DNA from: Pseudomaricurvus albidus
Lineage (GTDB): Bacteria > Pseudomonadota > Gammaproteobacteria > Pseudomonadales > Cellvibrionaceae
Direction of reading: 5' to 3'
Assembly (NCBI RefSeq): GCF_018863235.1
Contig: NZ_JAHKRS010000009.1
Location: 1-64,000 of the forward strand
DNA: 64,000 bases
Under the pieces are notes generated by a model. It did not search any database. It was given only the letters and a program-made list of their open reading frames with translations, and was not told the origin of the DNA. Positions 46,438-55,390 of this stretch are shown here, piece after piece. Made by a program: the position numbers and the translations under genes. Numbering within the stretch: position 1 is the first letter of the stretch; the number at the start of each line of letters is the position of its first letter.

Positions 46438-47280
46438 TCAGGCGCTGGTTCTCAGATTCAGGTAAGTGGCCAGTACATCGCCTTCCTGATAATTTTCCAC
46501 ACTCATCAGTGAATCCAAAAACAGGTAGAACAGTTCGGCCTGTGATTTGATCTCCAGCTTGGCGTAAGCGTGTCGCCGGTGCAGTTTTACCGTGTCTGCC
46601 GCAATGGACAGTTTGTCGGCCGCTGCGCGAGTACTCAAGCCGTGCAGGATGTAGTAGATCACCTGAGATTCCCGTTCGGTGAGCAGGCTTTTGCCAAAGC
46701 CGTCCAGAGCAGACTGCAGTCGCTGCCGCAGGTTTCCGTTTCGATGCTGCTGTTTCTTGGCGTTAACCAGACGCCAGCGACGCAGAACAAGCGCGGAAAT
46801 AAGCGGTGTCATGTCTTCCAGAAGCGACAGTTCTTGAGGGCTGAATTTGGCCTGATTGGTGGTTCTTCCAAGAGAGATGTTCACAAACCCGCCTGCACCT
46901 GTGCCGAAAGTATAGCCACACTCATCATGAAGCCCCGAAAGGCGATACCAGGATTGATAGTATTCGCTGTTTTGAAAACCATGAGGGGCGACATCCAGCA
47001 GGTGGAAAAAACCGAAACGCCCCTCCATGGAAGCCAGATAGAAGGGATCGAGTAAAAAACTGGCTTCAATAAACTGATCCATGTGGAGGCTTCCTCCTTC
47101 TGAGGGAGACTCCAGATATTCACAGTAGGGCATAGCCTGATCCGGATAGACGATAATGGAAGCATCGTCGAGCGGCACCATAGCCTTGAACAGATTGATC
47201 AGTAGGTTCGGGAAATCATCTTGATGGACTTTATCGATAAGCGATTGGGCATGCTCACATAACAGGGCTAAATGGGTCAT
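46438..47280 (-). CDS. LuxR-family transcriptional regulator
   Basis: The protein has 280 residues from the ATG at 47280; a TTG at 47304 is the only upstream option. The last 75 residues hold the LuxR helix-turn-helix: LLTERESQVIYYILHGLSTR, then AADKLSIAADTVKLHRRHAY, with the recognition helix. The N-terminal 190 residues are a sensor region without a receiver Asp pocket or a clear acyl-homoserine-lactone domain, so a small-molecule ligand is likely but unknown. Position at the end of the amine cluster makes it the obvious candidate regulator of that cluster. Confidence 0.92.
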   Translation of the reverse strand: MTHLALLCEHAQSLIDKVHQDDFPNLLINLFKAMVPLDDASIIVYPDQAMPYCEYLESPSEGGSLHMDQFIEASFLLDPFYLASMEGRFGFFHLLDVAPHGFQNSEYYQSWYRLSGLHDECGYTFGTGAGGFVNISLGRTTNQAKFSPQELSLLEDMTPLISALVLRRWRLVNAKKQQHRNGNLRQRLQSALDGFGKSLLTERESQVIYYILHGLSTRAAADKLSIAADTVKLHRRHAYAKLEIKSQAELFYLFLDSLMSVENYQEGDVLATYLNLRTSA

Positions 47281-47658
47281 GGTTGGCCATTCTGTCTTTC
47301 TCAATGTAGGTCAAGTTTTAACCGTAACAGGAAATTGGCCTTGAAACCACGCCCTTGAAGCTTTTTTGGGCATATTGATTGAGAGCGAAATAGGCATGCA
47401 CAAGCAGGCTGCAGGATGTCAGGCTGTTTTTTGAAATATGCGCCAATTTGGTGCTGGAATCTGGTGCTCAAAGGTGACTTGAAATGCCATGCTGGTCGAC
47501 AGTATCGGGATGAAATCCAGATTAGATGGATTGCGACTTCAAGGGTAAAAGGCTGGGATTGAGTGGACAGTTGTCAGGCGTTGGTTGGGCATCCGGCTTG
47601 CCCGAAAGCATTTTGTGCTCTAGATTCACCGCTTCAAACTTACACAGGGTTCAATAAC
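47281..47658. other. Intergenic region between the LuxR and DUF6524 genes
   Basis: Nothing gene-like was found in these 378 bases between divergent genes. A T-rich stretch (AAGCTTTTTTGGG) occurs near 47358-47370. Promoters for both genes must lie here but cannot be assigned. Confidence 0.4.
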
Positions 47659-48075
47659 ATGGGTTCGTCTTTCACTTTTAACAGTTTCCTGTTGCGGTGG
47701 CTGTTTGCTTTTATTCTCGTATTTGCCACTTACAACCCCAGTGGCTACTCCTACGTGTCATGGTTAATGAATCCTGAAACGCAGTTTGGGCCTGTGGTGG
47801 CGATTGTTGGCGTGGTGCTAATGATCGCCTGGGTGGTGTATCTGAGGGCGACTTTCCTGGCGCTGGATTGGTTGGGCGTTATGCTGGGGGTGGCTCTGTG
47901 TGCTTGTATTGTCTGGCTGCTGATCGATTTGGGCTGGCTGAGCATGGAGTCTCGCGATGCTCTTGAATATGTGGTTCTGCTGATATTGTCACTGATTCTG
48001 GCTGTGGGTATGTCTTGGTCTCATATTCGCCGACGTTTAAGTGGTCAACTTGATGTCAATGATGTCGAAGACTAG
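47659..48075 (+). CDS. DUF6524 family membrane protein
   Basis: This 138-residue protein is mostly hydrophobic, with four membrane helices (about 8-25, 38-58, 62-84 and 95-117). The start FTFNSFLLRWLFAFILVFATYNPSGYSY is characteristic of the DUF6524 family, whose function is unknown. The ATG at 47659 with AGGG upstream is chosen. The frame is open further upstream, but that part has no membrane or family character. It lies just before rnpB and may be a housekeeping gene rather than part of the amine cluster. Confidence 0.88.
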   Translation: MGSSFTFNSFLLRWLFAFILVFATYNPSGYSYVSWLMNPETQFGPVVAIVGVVLMIAWVVYLRATFLALDWLGVMLGVALCACIVWLLIDLGWLSMESRDALEYVVLLILSLILAVGMSWSHIRRRLSGQLDVNDVED

Positions 48076-48105
48076 CCTGCGTTGCTGATTGGTGGTGCTT
48101 TGGGC

Positions 48106-48134
48106 TTGCAGTTTCCGAGTGCCGGCGCTAATCT
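48106..48134 (+). promoter_or_regulatory. Possible rnpB promoter
   Basis: TTGCAG (48106-48111), a 17-base spacer and TAATCT (48129-48134) give correct geometry, with the -10 ending 8 bases before the RNase P RNA 5' end. Match to consensus is only half in each box, so confidence is low. Confidence 0.35.
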
Positions 48135-48142
48135 TGCTCTCT

Positions 48143-48510
<368 letters not shown>

Positions 48511-48522
48511 TCATTATTCTGA

Positions 48523-48558
48523 CCCCGCAGATCCTGCTTTAGGAGCTGTTCTGCGGGG
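48523..48558 (+). terminator. Hairpin downstream of rnpB
   Basis: CCCCGCAG (48523-48530) pairs with CTGCGGGG (48551-48558) and the inner CCTGCTTTAGG adds a short stem. A second small GC-rich hairpin and a T-rich CTCTTTTTC (about 48589-48597) lie just beyond. It is consistent with termination of rnpB. Confidence 0.5.
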
Positions 48559-48631
48559 ATTCTGAAGGGGGTTCTCCCCGCCTTATGTCTCTTTTTCATA
48601 AGAGGCCAAATCAAAACAAAGCAAATAATCT

Positions 48632-48658
48632 CAAACTTAAAGTAATACTTTAAGTTTG
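48632..48658. repeat. Perfect 12-bp inverted repeat between rnpB and mraZ
   Basis: CAAACTTAAAGT-AAT-ACTTTAAGTTTG is a perfect 12-bp palindrome with a 3-base centre. It lies 118 bases before the mraZ -35 box. It is AT-rich, so it may be a regulator operator rather than a terminator. Confidence 0.6.
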
Positions 48659-48776
48659 CGCTCTATCGGCTTGTTTTTCTTGAGTTTCCTTTTCTCGAAA
48701 GCTTCTCCAATTTGAGAGATCCCTGCAAGTTTACCGAAAATCCCTTCTTTATTGCTGATTTTACCTTCCTATTTCC

Positions 48777-48804
48777 TTGACTTTGCCCTGTGCAGATTTA
48801 TAGT
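48777..48804 (+). promoter_or_regulatory. Promoter of the mraZ/dcw cluster
   Basis: TTGACT (48777-48782) and TATAGT (48799-48804) are separated by 16 bases; each matches five of six consensus positions. A start near 48811 puts transcription inside the first repeats of the MraZ operator. Confidence 0.7.
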
Positions 48805-48867
48805 GGCAGTGTGTGGTAGAAAGTGGTTAAAAGTGTATTTTTGTGGATGATTGGTGGCGGTGAGTGG
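48803..48867 (+). promoter_or_regulatory. Extended MraZ operator: about seven GTGG repeats at 10-bp spacing
   Basis: GTGG occurs at 48803, 48813, 48823, 48843, 48854 and 48864, with GTGT at 48833, a near-perfect 10-base rhythm. MraZ binds direct repeats of this type in the mraZ leader and represses the dcw genes; three or four copies are usual. Here the array extends through the whole transcribed leader to 33 bases before the GTG start. Confidence 0.8.
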
Positions 48868-48900
48868 TGATCCGGGCCAATCCCAACTTGGGGAAACAGC

Positions 48901-49341
48901 GTGTTTCAAGGCAGTCAGTCCATCAATATGGATGCAAAGGGGCGGATGGCGATACCGAGCAAGTATCGCGATCTGCTCGCGGCTGCCTGTAATGGACGCT
49001 TGGTAATCACTGCCAACCCCTATGAGAAATGTCTGAATATTTATCCCGAGCCCCAGTGGCGTGAAGTCAGCGCGAAAATCAGTGCCCTGCCAAATGGTCA
49101 TAAGCAGGTGCGTCGTTTGCAGCGCTTGGTATTGGGAAATGCGACGGAATTAGAGTTGGATGGTAATGGTCGTGTGCTGTTGCCATCGATTTTACGTGAT
49201 TACGCGAATCTGGATAAAAAACTGGTACTGGTTGGTCTTAACGAAAAGGCTGAGCTGTGGAGCGAAGAAGATTGGAACGCTCTGCTGGATGAACACGACG
49301 ATGCACCGCTGCCAGACGAGCTGCAGAGCTTGTCTTTATAA
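48901..49341 (+). CDS. mraZ: Transcriptional regulator MraZ
   Basis: The 146-residue protein has two AbrB-like halves, each with the DxxxR turn: [15 protein letters not shown] at about residues 9-23 and [15 protein letters not shown] at about residues 84-98. MraZ represses its own operon by binding leader repeats. The GTG start has GGGGA 6 bases upstream. It opens the cell-division cluster; rsmH follows after 23 bases. Confidence 0.97.
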   Translation: MFQGSQSINMDAKGRMAIPSKYRDLLAAACNGRLVITANPYEKCLNIYPEPQWREVSAKISALPNGHKQVRRLQRLVLGNATELELDGNGRVLLPSILRDYANLDKKLVLVGLNEKAELWSEEDWNALLDEHDDAPLPDELQSLSL

Positions 49342-49364
49342 CTTCTTAACGATTGAGAACAGGC

Positions 49365-50309
49365 ATGAGCGAAAAGCAACCGAGTGATAAGCACATCACA
49401 GTCCTGCTGCAAGAGGCGGTAGATGCCCTGGTGACAGATCCCGCCGGTGTTTACGTTGACGGTACTTTCGGTCGCGGTGGGCACAGCCGTCTGGTTCTGC
49501 AAAGCCTGTCTGCTGAAGGTCGTCTGATTGGTATTGATAAAGATCCGGTTGCGATCGCGGCCGGTCAGCAACTGCACGGGGAAGATCCCAGGTTTGACAT
49601 TGAGCACGGTTCCTTTGCCGAGCTGCAGGCATTTATGGCGCAGCGTGATCTTGAAGGCAAGCTGGATGGTCTGTTGGTGGACCTGGGGGTGTCGTCTCCG
49701 CAGTTGGATGTTGCCGAACGCGGCTTCAGCTTTTTGAATGACGGTCCTCTGGATATGCGCATGGATACCACCAGAGGCCAGAGTGCCGCTGATTGGGTTA
49801 ACGGTGCTGACGAAGAAGAGATGGTGCGGGTTTTCAAAAGCTACGGTGAAGAGCGCTTTGCCAAGCGTATTGCCAATGCCATTGTAAAGCGTCGTGTCGA
49901 TCGTCCTTTTGAGCGGACTCTGGATCTCGCCAAAGTTGTGGCAGAGGCGAATCCCGCCTGGGAAAAAGGTAAAAACCCGGCCACGCGTGTGTTTCAGGCG
50001 ATTCGTATTGAAATTAATAATGAACTGGGTGATCTGGAGTCTCTGCTGGATCAGGCTCTGGAAGTGTTAAAGCCTGGTGGTCGTCTGGTGGTGATCAGTT
50101 TTCATTCTCTCGAGGATCGTATCGTTAAGCGTTTTATTCGTCGTCAAGAGCGCGGCCTGGATGTGCCGGCTGGTTTGCCGATCATGGAGTCGGAGCTGAA
50201 CAAGCGAATGAAGTCCAAGGGGAAGGCTGTACGTGCGCAGGATGATGAAGTCAGTGCAAATGTGCGGTCCAGAAGTGCAATCATGCGAGTTGCAGAAAAA
50301 ATACAATAA
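49365..50309 (+). CDS. rsmH: 16S rRNA (cytosine-1402-N4)-methyltransferase
   Basis: RsmH (MraW) methylates N4 of C1402, the base whose ribose RsmI, encoded 11 kb away, also modifies. The 314-residue protein shows the SAM-binding [15 protein letters not shown], the [14 protein letters not shown] motif, DGPLDMRMD and the C-terminal [15 protein letters not shown]. The ATG at 49365 is chosen because the family starts near [14 protein letters not shown] 49353 is an alternative. It lies 23 bases after mraZ and 27 before ftsL. Confidence 0.97.
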   Translation: MSEKQPSDKHITVLLQEAVDALVTDPAGVYVDGTFGRGGHSRLVLQSLSAEGRLIGIDKDPVAIAAGQQLHGEDPRFDIEHGSFAELQAFMAQRDLEGKLDGLLVDLGVSSPQLDVAERGFSFLNDGPLDMRMDTTRGQSAADWVNGADEEEMVRVFKSYGEERFAKRIANAIVKRRVDRPFERTLDLAKVVAEANPAWEKGKNPATRVFQAIRIEINNELGDLESLLDQALEVLKPGGRLVVISFHSLEDRIVKRFIRRQERGLDVPAGLPIMESELNKRMKSKGKAVRAQDDEVSANVRSRSAIMRVAEKIQ

Positions 50310-50336
50310 CGATTTTCTGGTGACGGTGATTCAGTG

Positions 50337-50651
50337 ATGGGTGCTTTAAGGTCTGACAAGGGTGGCGTCAAAGCTTTGAACAGCAAAGGGCAGTGGTTTC
50401 TGCTGTTGCTGTTATGGGTTTTGGTGCTGGTCAGTGCACTTGGCGTTGTCCGCAGTACTCATGAAGCCAGAACTCGTTTGAATCAATTGGAAGTTATGCG
50501 TCGTGAAGCTGCGCAGTTGCATGTGCAGTGGGGGCAATACCTGTTGGAGCACAGTGCCTGGTCGGCCTACAGCCGTATTGAAAAGGAAGCAAAAAGCAAA
50601 CTGAATATGATTATTCCCCGGGGTGAACAGCTGGTGGTGGTGACAAAATGA
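50337..50651 (+). CDS. ftsL: Cell division protein FtsL
   Basis: This small bitopic membrane protein has 104 residues: a short cytoplasmic tail, one helix (about 18-38, WFLLLLLWVLVLVSALGVV) and a periplasmic coiled coil with leucines. FtsL joins FtsB and FtsQ to activate FtsWI at the septum. GTG 50334 is an alternative start one codon earlier. It overlaps ftsI by 4 bases. Confidence 0.92.
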   Translation: MGALRSDKGGVKALNSKGQWFLLLLLWVLVLVSALGVVRSTHEARTRLNQLEVMRREAAQLHVQWGQYLLEHSAWSAYSRIEKEAKSKLNMIIPRGEQLVVVTK

Positions 50652-52429
50652 GTCGCGCCTCTCGCCAAAAAGTACAGTCTATGACAATTGCCCGCTGGCG
50701 CTTTGCGCTGGCGGTGTTGTTGTTGGCTGTGCTGATGGCGGCGTTGCTGTGGCATGTGGCTTTGCTGCAGGTCGTTCCCGGCGAAGACAAAGGGTTCGAG
50801 TTTCTTCAGGGGCAGGGTGATGCCCGTACAGTGCGGACCGAAATCATCCCGGCTCATCGTGGCGTGATTACAGACCGCAATGGGGAGCCTCTGGCTGTGA
50901 GTACTCCGGTGGTGTCCTTATGGGCGAACCCATCTGAGCTCAAGTCCGATGCGGTTGAGGTTGCAGCTTTGGCTGAAGCCTTGGGTGTTTCAGAAATTGG
51001 CTTGCGTAAAAAACTGAAGCGCTACCAGGGTAAAGAATTTGTTTACCTGAAACGTAATATGCCGCCACAGAAAGCTGAAAACATCCTTGCTAACCGCTGG
51101 GCGGGCGTTTATGGCCGCACTGAGTACCAGCGTTTTTATCCTGCTGGTGAAGTAACTGCGCATATCGTTGGCTTTACCAATATTGATGAGCGAGGCCAGG
51201 AAGGTATTGAACTCGCGTACAACGACTGGTTGATGGGGCATTCGGGCTCCAAGCGTGTTTTGAAAGACCTGAAAGGCCGCGTGATTAAAGATGACGGACA
51301 GCTGAAAGCGCCAGAAGCCGGAAAAGATATACACCTGAGTATTGATCTGCGTTTGCAGTATCTCGCTTATCGGGAATTGAAGCAGGCTGTGGCTGAACAT
51401 CAGGCGTCCTCCGGCAGTCTGGTGATGCTTGATGTCAAGACCGGTGAAGTGTTGGCGATGGTGAATCAGCCTTCCTATAACCCGAATGATCGCACCGGCA
51501 TCAAGGTATCTGCCCTGAGAAATCGGGCCATCACGGATCAGTTTGAGCCGGGCTCCACCATGAAGCCTCTGACAGTATTGGCTGCACTGGAGAGTGGTCG
51601 TTATCACCCGCACACCATGATCGACACCAGTCCTGGATACATTCGGGTCGGCAAGAAAACCTTGCTGGATCCTGTTAACTACGGCGTTATTGATCTGACC
51701 AAGGTGATTACCAAGTCCAGCCAGGTGGGTATCAGTAAGGTGGCTCTGGATATGGAACCCGATGTGGTTCGTAATATGTTTTTCCGTCTGGGGTTGGGCC
51801 AGGGTACTGGCGTAGGTTTTCCCGGAGAGGGAGTGGGTGTATTGCCCAGCCGAAGCCGCTGGACCGATATTGAGCGCGCCAATTTTGCTTTTGGTTATGG
51901 CATGAGTGTCACCGCTCTTCAGCTGGCTCAGGCTTATGGAGTCGTGGCTAATTACGGTGTCAAGAAGCCGGTGAGTCTGCTGCGTTTGGGTGGTGACAGC
52001 AAAGACGAAGTGCAGCTGGATGATCTGGGCGAGCAGGTTGTGACCCGCAAGATTTCCCATGAAGTTGTCGATATGTTGAAAACGGTTTTGGGGCCGGGCG
52101 GTACCGGTCGCAAGGCGCAAATTGAAGCTTATCCGGCTGCCGGCAAAACCGGAACTGTGCATAAAGTTGGCAAGGAAGGTTATGTCTACAACCGTTACCG
52201 TTCTGTGTTTGCAGGTATGGCTCCTGCAAATGACCCGCGCGTCGTGATTGTGGTGGATATCGAAGATCCTTCATCTGGCAAATATCACGGTGGCGAAGTC
52301 GCTGCTCCGGTATTTTCCAAGGTGGCTGAGGGCGCTTTGCGATTAATGCATGTGCCCCCAGAGGTAACAGCGGCGGATAAGGAAAAAGTGGCAACTGAAC
52401 AGCGAACCATTCAGGAGCCCTTGTCGTGA
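50648..52429 (+). CDS. ftsI: Peptidoglycan transpeptidase FtsI (PBP3)
   Basis: FtsI crosslinks septal peptidoglycan with FtsW. The 593-residue protein has one N-terminal membrane helix (about 16-42), a PBP dimerisation domain and a transpeptidase domain. The active-site Ser303 is in PGSTMK and the KTG triad at 500-502. The second motif, normally SxN, reads SSQ at 357-359 in TKSSQVGISK. The ATG lies inside the ftsL stop (ATGA). The C-terminus has about 20 extra polar residues. It overlaps murE by a few bases. Confidence 0.96.
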   Translation: MSRASRQKVQSMTIARWRFALAVLLLAVLMAALLWHVALLQVVPGEDKGFEFLQGQGDARTVRTEIIPAHRGVITDRNGEPLAVSTPVVSLWANPSELKSDAVEVAALAEALGVSEIGLRKKLKRYQGKEFVYLKRNMPPQKAENILANRWAGVYGRTEYQRFYPAGEVTAHIVGFTNIDERGQEGIELAYNDWLMGHSGSKRVLKDLKGRVIKDDGQLKAPEAGKDIHLSIDLRLQYLAYRELKQAVAEHQASSGSLVMLDVKTGEVLAMVNQPSYNPNDRTGIKVSALRNRAITDQFEPGSTMKPLTVLAALESGRYHPHTMIDTSPGYIRVGKKTLLDPVNYGVIDLTKVITKSSQVGISKVALDMEPDVVRNMFFRLGLGQGTGVGFPGEGVGVLPSRSRWTDIERANFAFGYGMSVTALQLAQAYGVVANYGVKKPVSLLRLGGDSKDEVQLDDLGEQVVTRKISHEVVDMLKTVLGPGGTGRKAQIEAYPAAGKTGTVHKVGKEGYVYNRYRSVFAGMAPANDPRVVIVVDIEDPSSGKYHGGEVAAPVFSKVAEGALRLMHVPPEVTAADKEKVATEQRTIQEPLS

Positions 52430-53949
52430 TGACTCAGCGTATCGATACAGTTTATCCAACGCTCGGGCACCTGCTGCCCGCTTTGTCGTTACAGAATGTA
52501 CTGAATATCCCGGTGGGCCCGTTGGTGCTGGACAGTCGCCAGGTAAGCACTGGTGATACGTTTGTCGCATTGGCGGGCAGCCAGGCAGATGGCTCACAGT
52601 ATATAGACAGTGCCCTGAAAAATGGCGCTGCTTTGGTTTTGGTTGAAGGCGAAAGCGAGAGTTGTGAGCCGTTGGATGGTGGTGTGTATCGTGTTGCACT
52701 GCCTGACCTGCGCCAGCGATTGAGTGCTTTGGCTGGCAGCTGGTATGGCGTTCCTTCCCGAGAGTTATCAATGGTCGCCATTACCGGAACCAACGGAAAG
52801 ACGACTTGCAGCCACTGGTTGGCTCAGTTGTTGAACGATGGGGAATGTCCTGCAGCATCCGTTGGTACGCTGGGGTTTGGTTTAGTGGGTCAGTCCATGG
52901 TTAATACCGGGATGACTACGCCAGATGCTATTGCGACTCAAAAAATATTGTCCCAGTTGCGCGATGACGGTGCCAAATCCGTTGTTATGGAGGTTTCCTC
53001 CCACAGTCTCGATCAGGGACGTGTGGCAGCAGTTGAATTTGACGTGGCCGTGTTTACCAATATTGGTCGTGACCACCTTGATTACCACGGCGATATGGCC
53101 AGTTACGTTGCCAGCAAGGCACAGCTGATGTCTTTCGGGACATTGAAGTCTGCGGTGATCAATGCTGACGATACCTATGCCGAGACTTTTATTCAGGCAC
53201 TGTCTGACAACACAAAATTGCTGACCTACGGCCTGCAAAAACCGGCCGATTTCAGTTTTCAGGATATTCAGTATTTGCCTGAAGGGATTGTCGCTAACCT
53301 GCGTACACCTGAGTCTGTGATAGAGGTCAGGCTGCCAGTGTGGGGTGAGTTCAATTTGCAGAATCTGTTGGCGGTTGTTGCCAGCGGGTACGCACTGGGT
53401 CGTTCTGTTGAAGAGCTGGTGTCACGGTTGCCGGGATTAAAGCCTGTGCCGGGAAGACTCGAATCGGTTGATGATAACAGCGAGCTGACGGTGTTGGTCG
53501 ATTTCGCTCATACCGCGGATGCTCTCGAGTCTGTATTGACGGCTATTCGTCATCACAGCCAGCAGCGGCTGTGGTGTGTTTTTGGTTGCGGTGGCGATCG
53601 TGATGCAGGCAAGCGTCCTTTGATGGCCCGGGCGGCAGAAAAAATGGCAGATGAAATTGTTGTCACCAGTGACAATCCTCGCACGGAAGATGCGCAGAAA
53701 ATTATTAATGAGGTGATGGCAGGCTTCAGCAAATTAGAGAACGTTCACTGCTTAATAGACCGTGAAGATGCTATTCGCTATGCCATCAATCATGCTTCGG
53801 CGGGTGATTGCATCCTGATTGCAGGCAAGGGGCATGAGGACTATCAGCAAATAGGTACTGAAAAGCTTCCTTTCAGCGATACCTCAGTAGCGCGTTCGAT
53901 TCTTCGAGCGCGCGTGGCCTCCCGGCAAGGAGGAAGCGCAAATGATTAA
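52429..53949 (+). CDS. murE: UDP-MurNAc-tripeptide ligase MurE
   Basis: MurE adds meso-diaminopimelate to UDP-MurNAc-Ala-Glu. The 506-residue Mur ligase shows the P-loop AITGTNGKTTCSHWL, NIGRDHLDYHGDM, and the DAP-selecting DNPRTED motif (about residue 421). The ATG at 52429 overlaps the ftsI stop; GTG 52426 is an alternative one codon earlier with a better spaced AGGAG. It overlaps murF by 8 bases. Confidence 0.97.
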   Translation: MTQRIDTVYPTLGHLLPALSLQNVLNIPVGPLVLDSRQVSTGDTFVALAGSQADGSQYIDSALKNGAALVLVEGESESCEPLDGGVYRVALPDLRQRLSALAGSWYGVPSRELSMVAITGTNGKTTCSHWLAQLLNDGECPAASVGTLGFGLVGQSMVNTGMTTPDAIATQKILSQLRDDGAKSVVMEVSSHSLDQGRVAAVEFDVAVFTNIGRDHLDYHGDMASYVASKAQLMSFGTLKSAVINADDTYAETFIQALSDNTKLLTYGLQKPADFSFQDIQYLPEGIVANLRTPESVIEVRLPVWGEFNLQNLLAVVASGYALGRSVEELVSRLPGLKPVPGRLESVDDNSELTVLVDFAHTADALESVLTAIRHHSQQRLWCVFGCGGDRDAGKRPLMARAAEKMADEIVVTSDNPRTEDAQKIINEVMAGFSKLENVHCLIDREDAIRYAINHASAGDCILIAGKGHEDYQQIGTEKLPFSDTSVARSILRARVASRQGGSAND

Positions 53950-55390
53950 GCCCATGAAGCTATCAGATATCGCTGGACCCTTGTCTGCTGAGTTACACGG
54001 TGATGATGTGATTTTTGAACGGGTCAACACGGATACCCGTTCCATTCAGTCTGGTGATCTGTTTGTAGCGCTTAAAGGCGAACGATTTGATGCGCATAAT
54101 TTTGTGGCTGATGCTTGCAGTGCTGGCGCAGTGGCTACAGTCGTTGAGTGTCTGAATAATGAGCAGAGCGCGCCGCAATTAAAAGTCAAGGATACAACCC
54201 GTGCGTTCGGTGAAATCGCCCATCAAGCTCGCTTGCAATTTCAGGGGCCGTTGGTCGCGCTCACCGGTAGCAGTGGTAAAACCACGGTTAAAGAAATGAT
54301 CGCGAAGGTCTTGGGTCAGAAATCCGTGGTGCATGTGACACAAGGCAATTTGAACAACCATATTGGTGTGCCTCAGACACTGTTGGCAATGAAGGCTGAT
54401 ACTCAATACGCCGTCATCGAAATGGGTGCCAGCGGTTTAAGTGAAATTGATTATCTGGCATCACTGGCAGAGCCAACCGTTGCATTGGTCAATAACGTAA
54501 TGGCTGCTCACCTTGAAGGCTTTGGAAGTGAGGCTGGTGTTGCAGCAGAAAAATCCAAAATTTACAGTCATCTGAGACAAGGTGGTACAGCAGTAGTCAA
54601 TCTTGATGAATCTTACGCTGCAGGTTGGTTGGAAACCTTGCAAAATAAGCGTCCGGATGTAAAGTGCCTGACCTTTTCGGCAGTCAGCAGTGATGCGGAT
54701 GTTACCGCATCGGATATCCGTCTGAATGAAGCGGCATGTTATGAGTTCACTCTGCATACTGATCAGGACAGCGTTATCGTGAAATTGCCGATGATGGGGC
54801 GTCAAAATGTGAATAACGCGTTGGCAGTTGCCGGTTGCTGTCTGGCTGTTGGGATGACTCTTGAAGAAATTGCGCAAGGTCTTGCCTCAGTAACGCCCGT
54901 AAGAGGTCGGATGATGCCGCAAACAGGCTTCAATCAGTCGCTGGTTATTGATGATACCTACAATGCCAACCCGGGATCTGTGAAAGCTGCCGCTCAATTG
55001 TTGATGGATCTTTATCGCCAGGGGCGTGCAGTGATGTTGGTTCTTGGAGATCTGGGTGAGCTGGGTGACGGTGAGCAGATCGCCATGCAGACGCTGGGCT
55101 CTGATCTGAAAAAACTGGGTCTGCCTGTGTTGGTCACACAAGGAAAAAACAGCCAGTTTGCCTGTAATGGATTCAATGAAAGCGATGCTCAAGCGGAAGA
55201 TGTGACGACTTCTTCAAAAGCGCATGTTCAGCAAGAACCAATGGCGAAGCACTTTGTCTCTAAGGACGAACTTAACCAATATTTATTCACTCAATTAACA
55301 GATAACACGGTTGTCCTGGTGAAAGGATCTCGGAGCGCAGGCATGGAAAGCGTTGTGCAAGCAATCACGTTAGGCGGAGAACAACAATAA
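53942..55390 (+). CDS. murF: UDP-MurNAc-tripeptide-D-Ala-D-Ala ligase MurF
   Basis: MurF adds D-Ala-D-Ala to complete the pentapeptide precursor. The 482-residue protein has the Mur ligase P-loop [29 protein letters not shown], and [14 protein letters not shown] near residue 337. It overlaps murE by 8 bases and shares one base with mraY (TAATG). A C-terminal insert around residues 420-440 ([18 protein letters not shown]) is somewhat longer and more polar than usual. Confidence 0.97.
   Translation: MIKPMKLSDIAGPLSAELHGDDVIFERVNTDTRSIQSGDLFVALKGERFDAHNFVADACSAGAVATVVECLNNEQSAPQLKVKDTTRAFGEIAHQARLQFQGPLVALTGSSGKTTVKEMIAKVLGQKSVVHVTQGNLNNHIGVPQTLLAMKADTQYAVIEMGASGLSEIDYLASLAEPTVALVNNVMAAHLEGFGSEAGVAAEKSKIYSHLRQGGTAVVNLDESYAAGWLETLQNKRPDVKCLTFSAVSSDADVTASDIRLNEAACYEFTLHTDQDSVIVKLPMMGRQNVNNALAVAGCCLAVGMTLEEIAQGLASVTPVRGRMMPQTGFNQSLVIDDTYNANPGSVKAAAQLLMDLYRQGRAVMLVLGDLGELGDGEQIAMQTLGSDLKKLGLPVLVTQGKNSQFACNGFNESDAQAEDVTTSSKAHVQQEPMAKHFVSKDELNQYLFTQLTDNTVVLVKGSRSAGMESVVQAITLGGEQQ

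Noticed and set aside
38490-48075. Amine cluster considered as a mobile island with integrase or IS ends
   Set aside because: No transposase, integrase, tRNA target or flanking direct repeats were found; only the synteny break suggests insertion.
50990-52162. 390-codon open frame antisense to ftsI
   Set aside because: It lies entirely within ftsI, has no recognisable domain or ribosome site, and reflects codon bias of the plus-strand gene.
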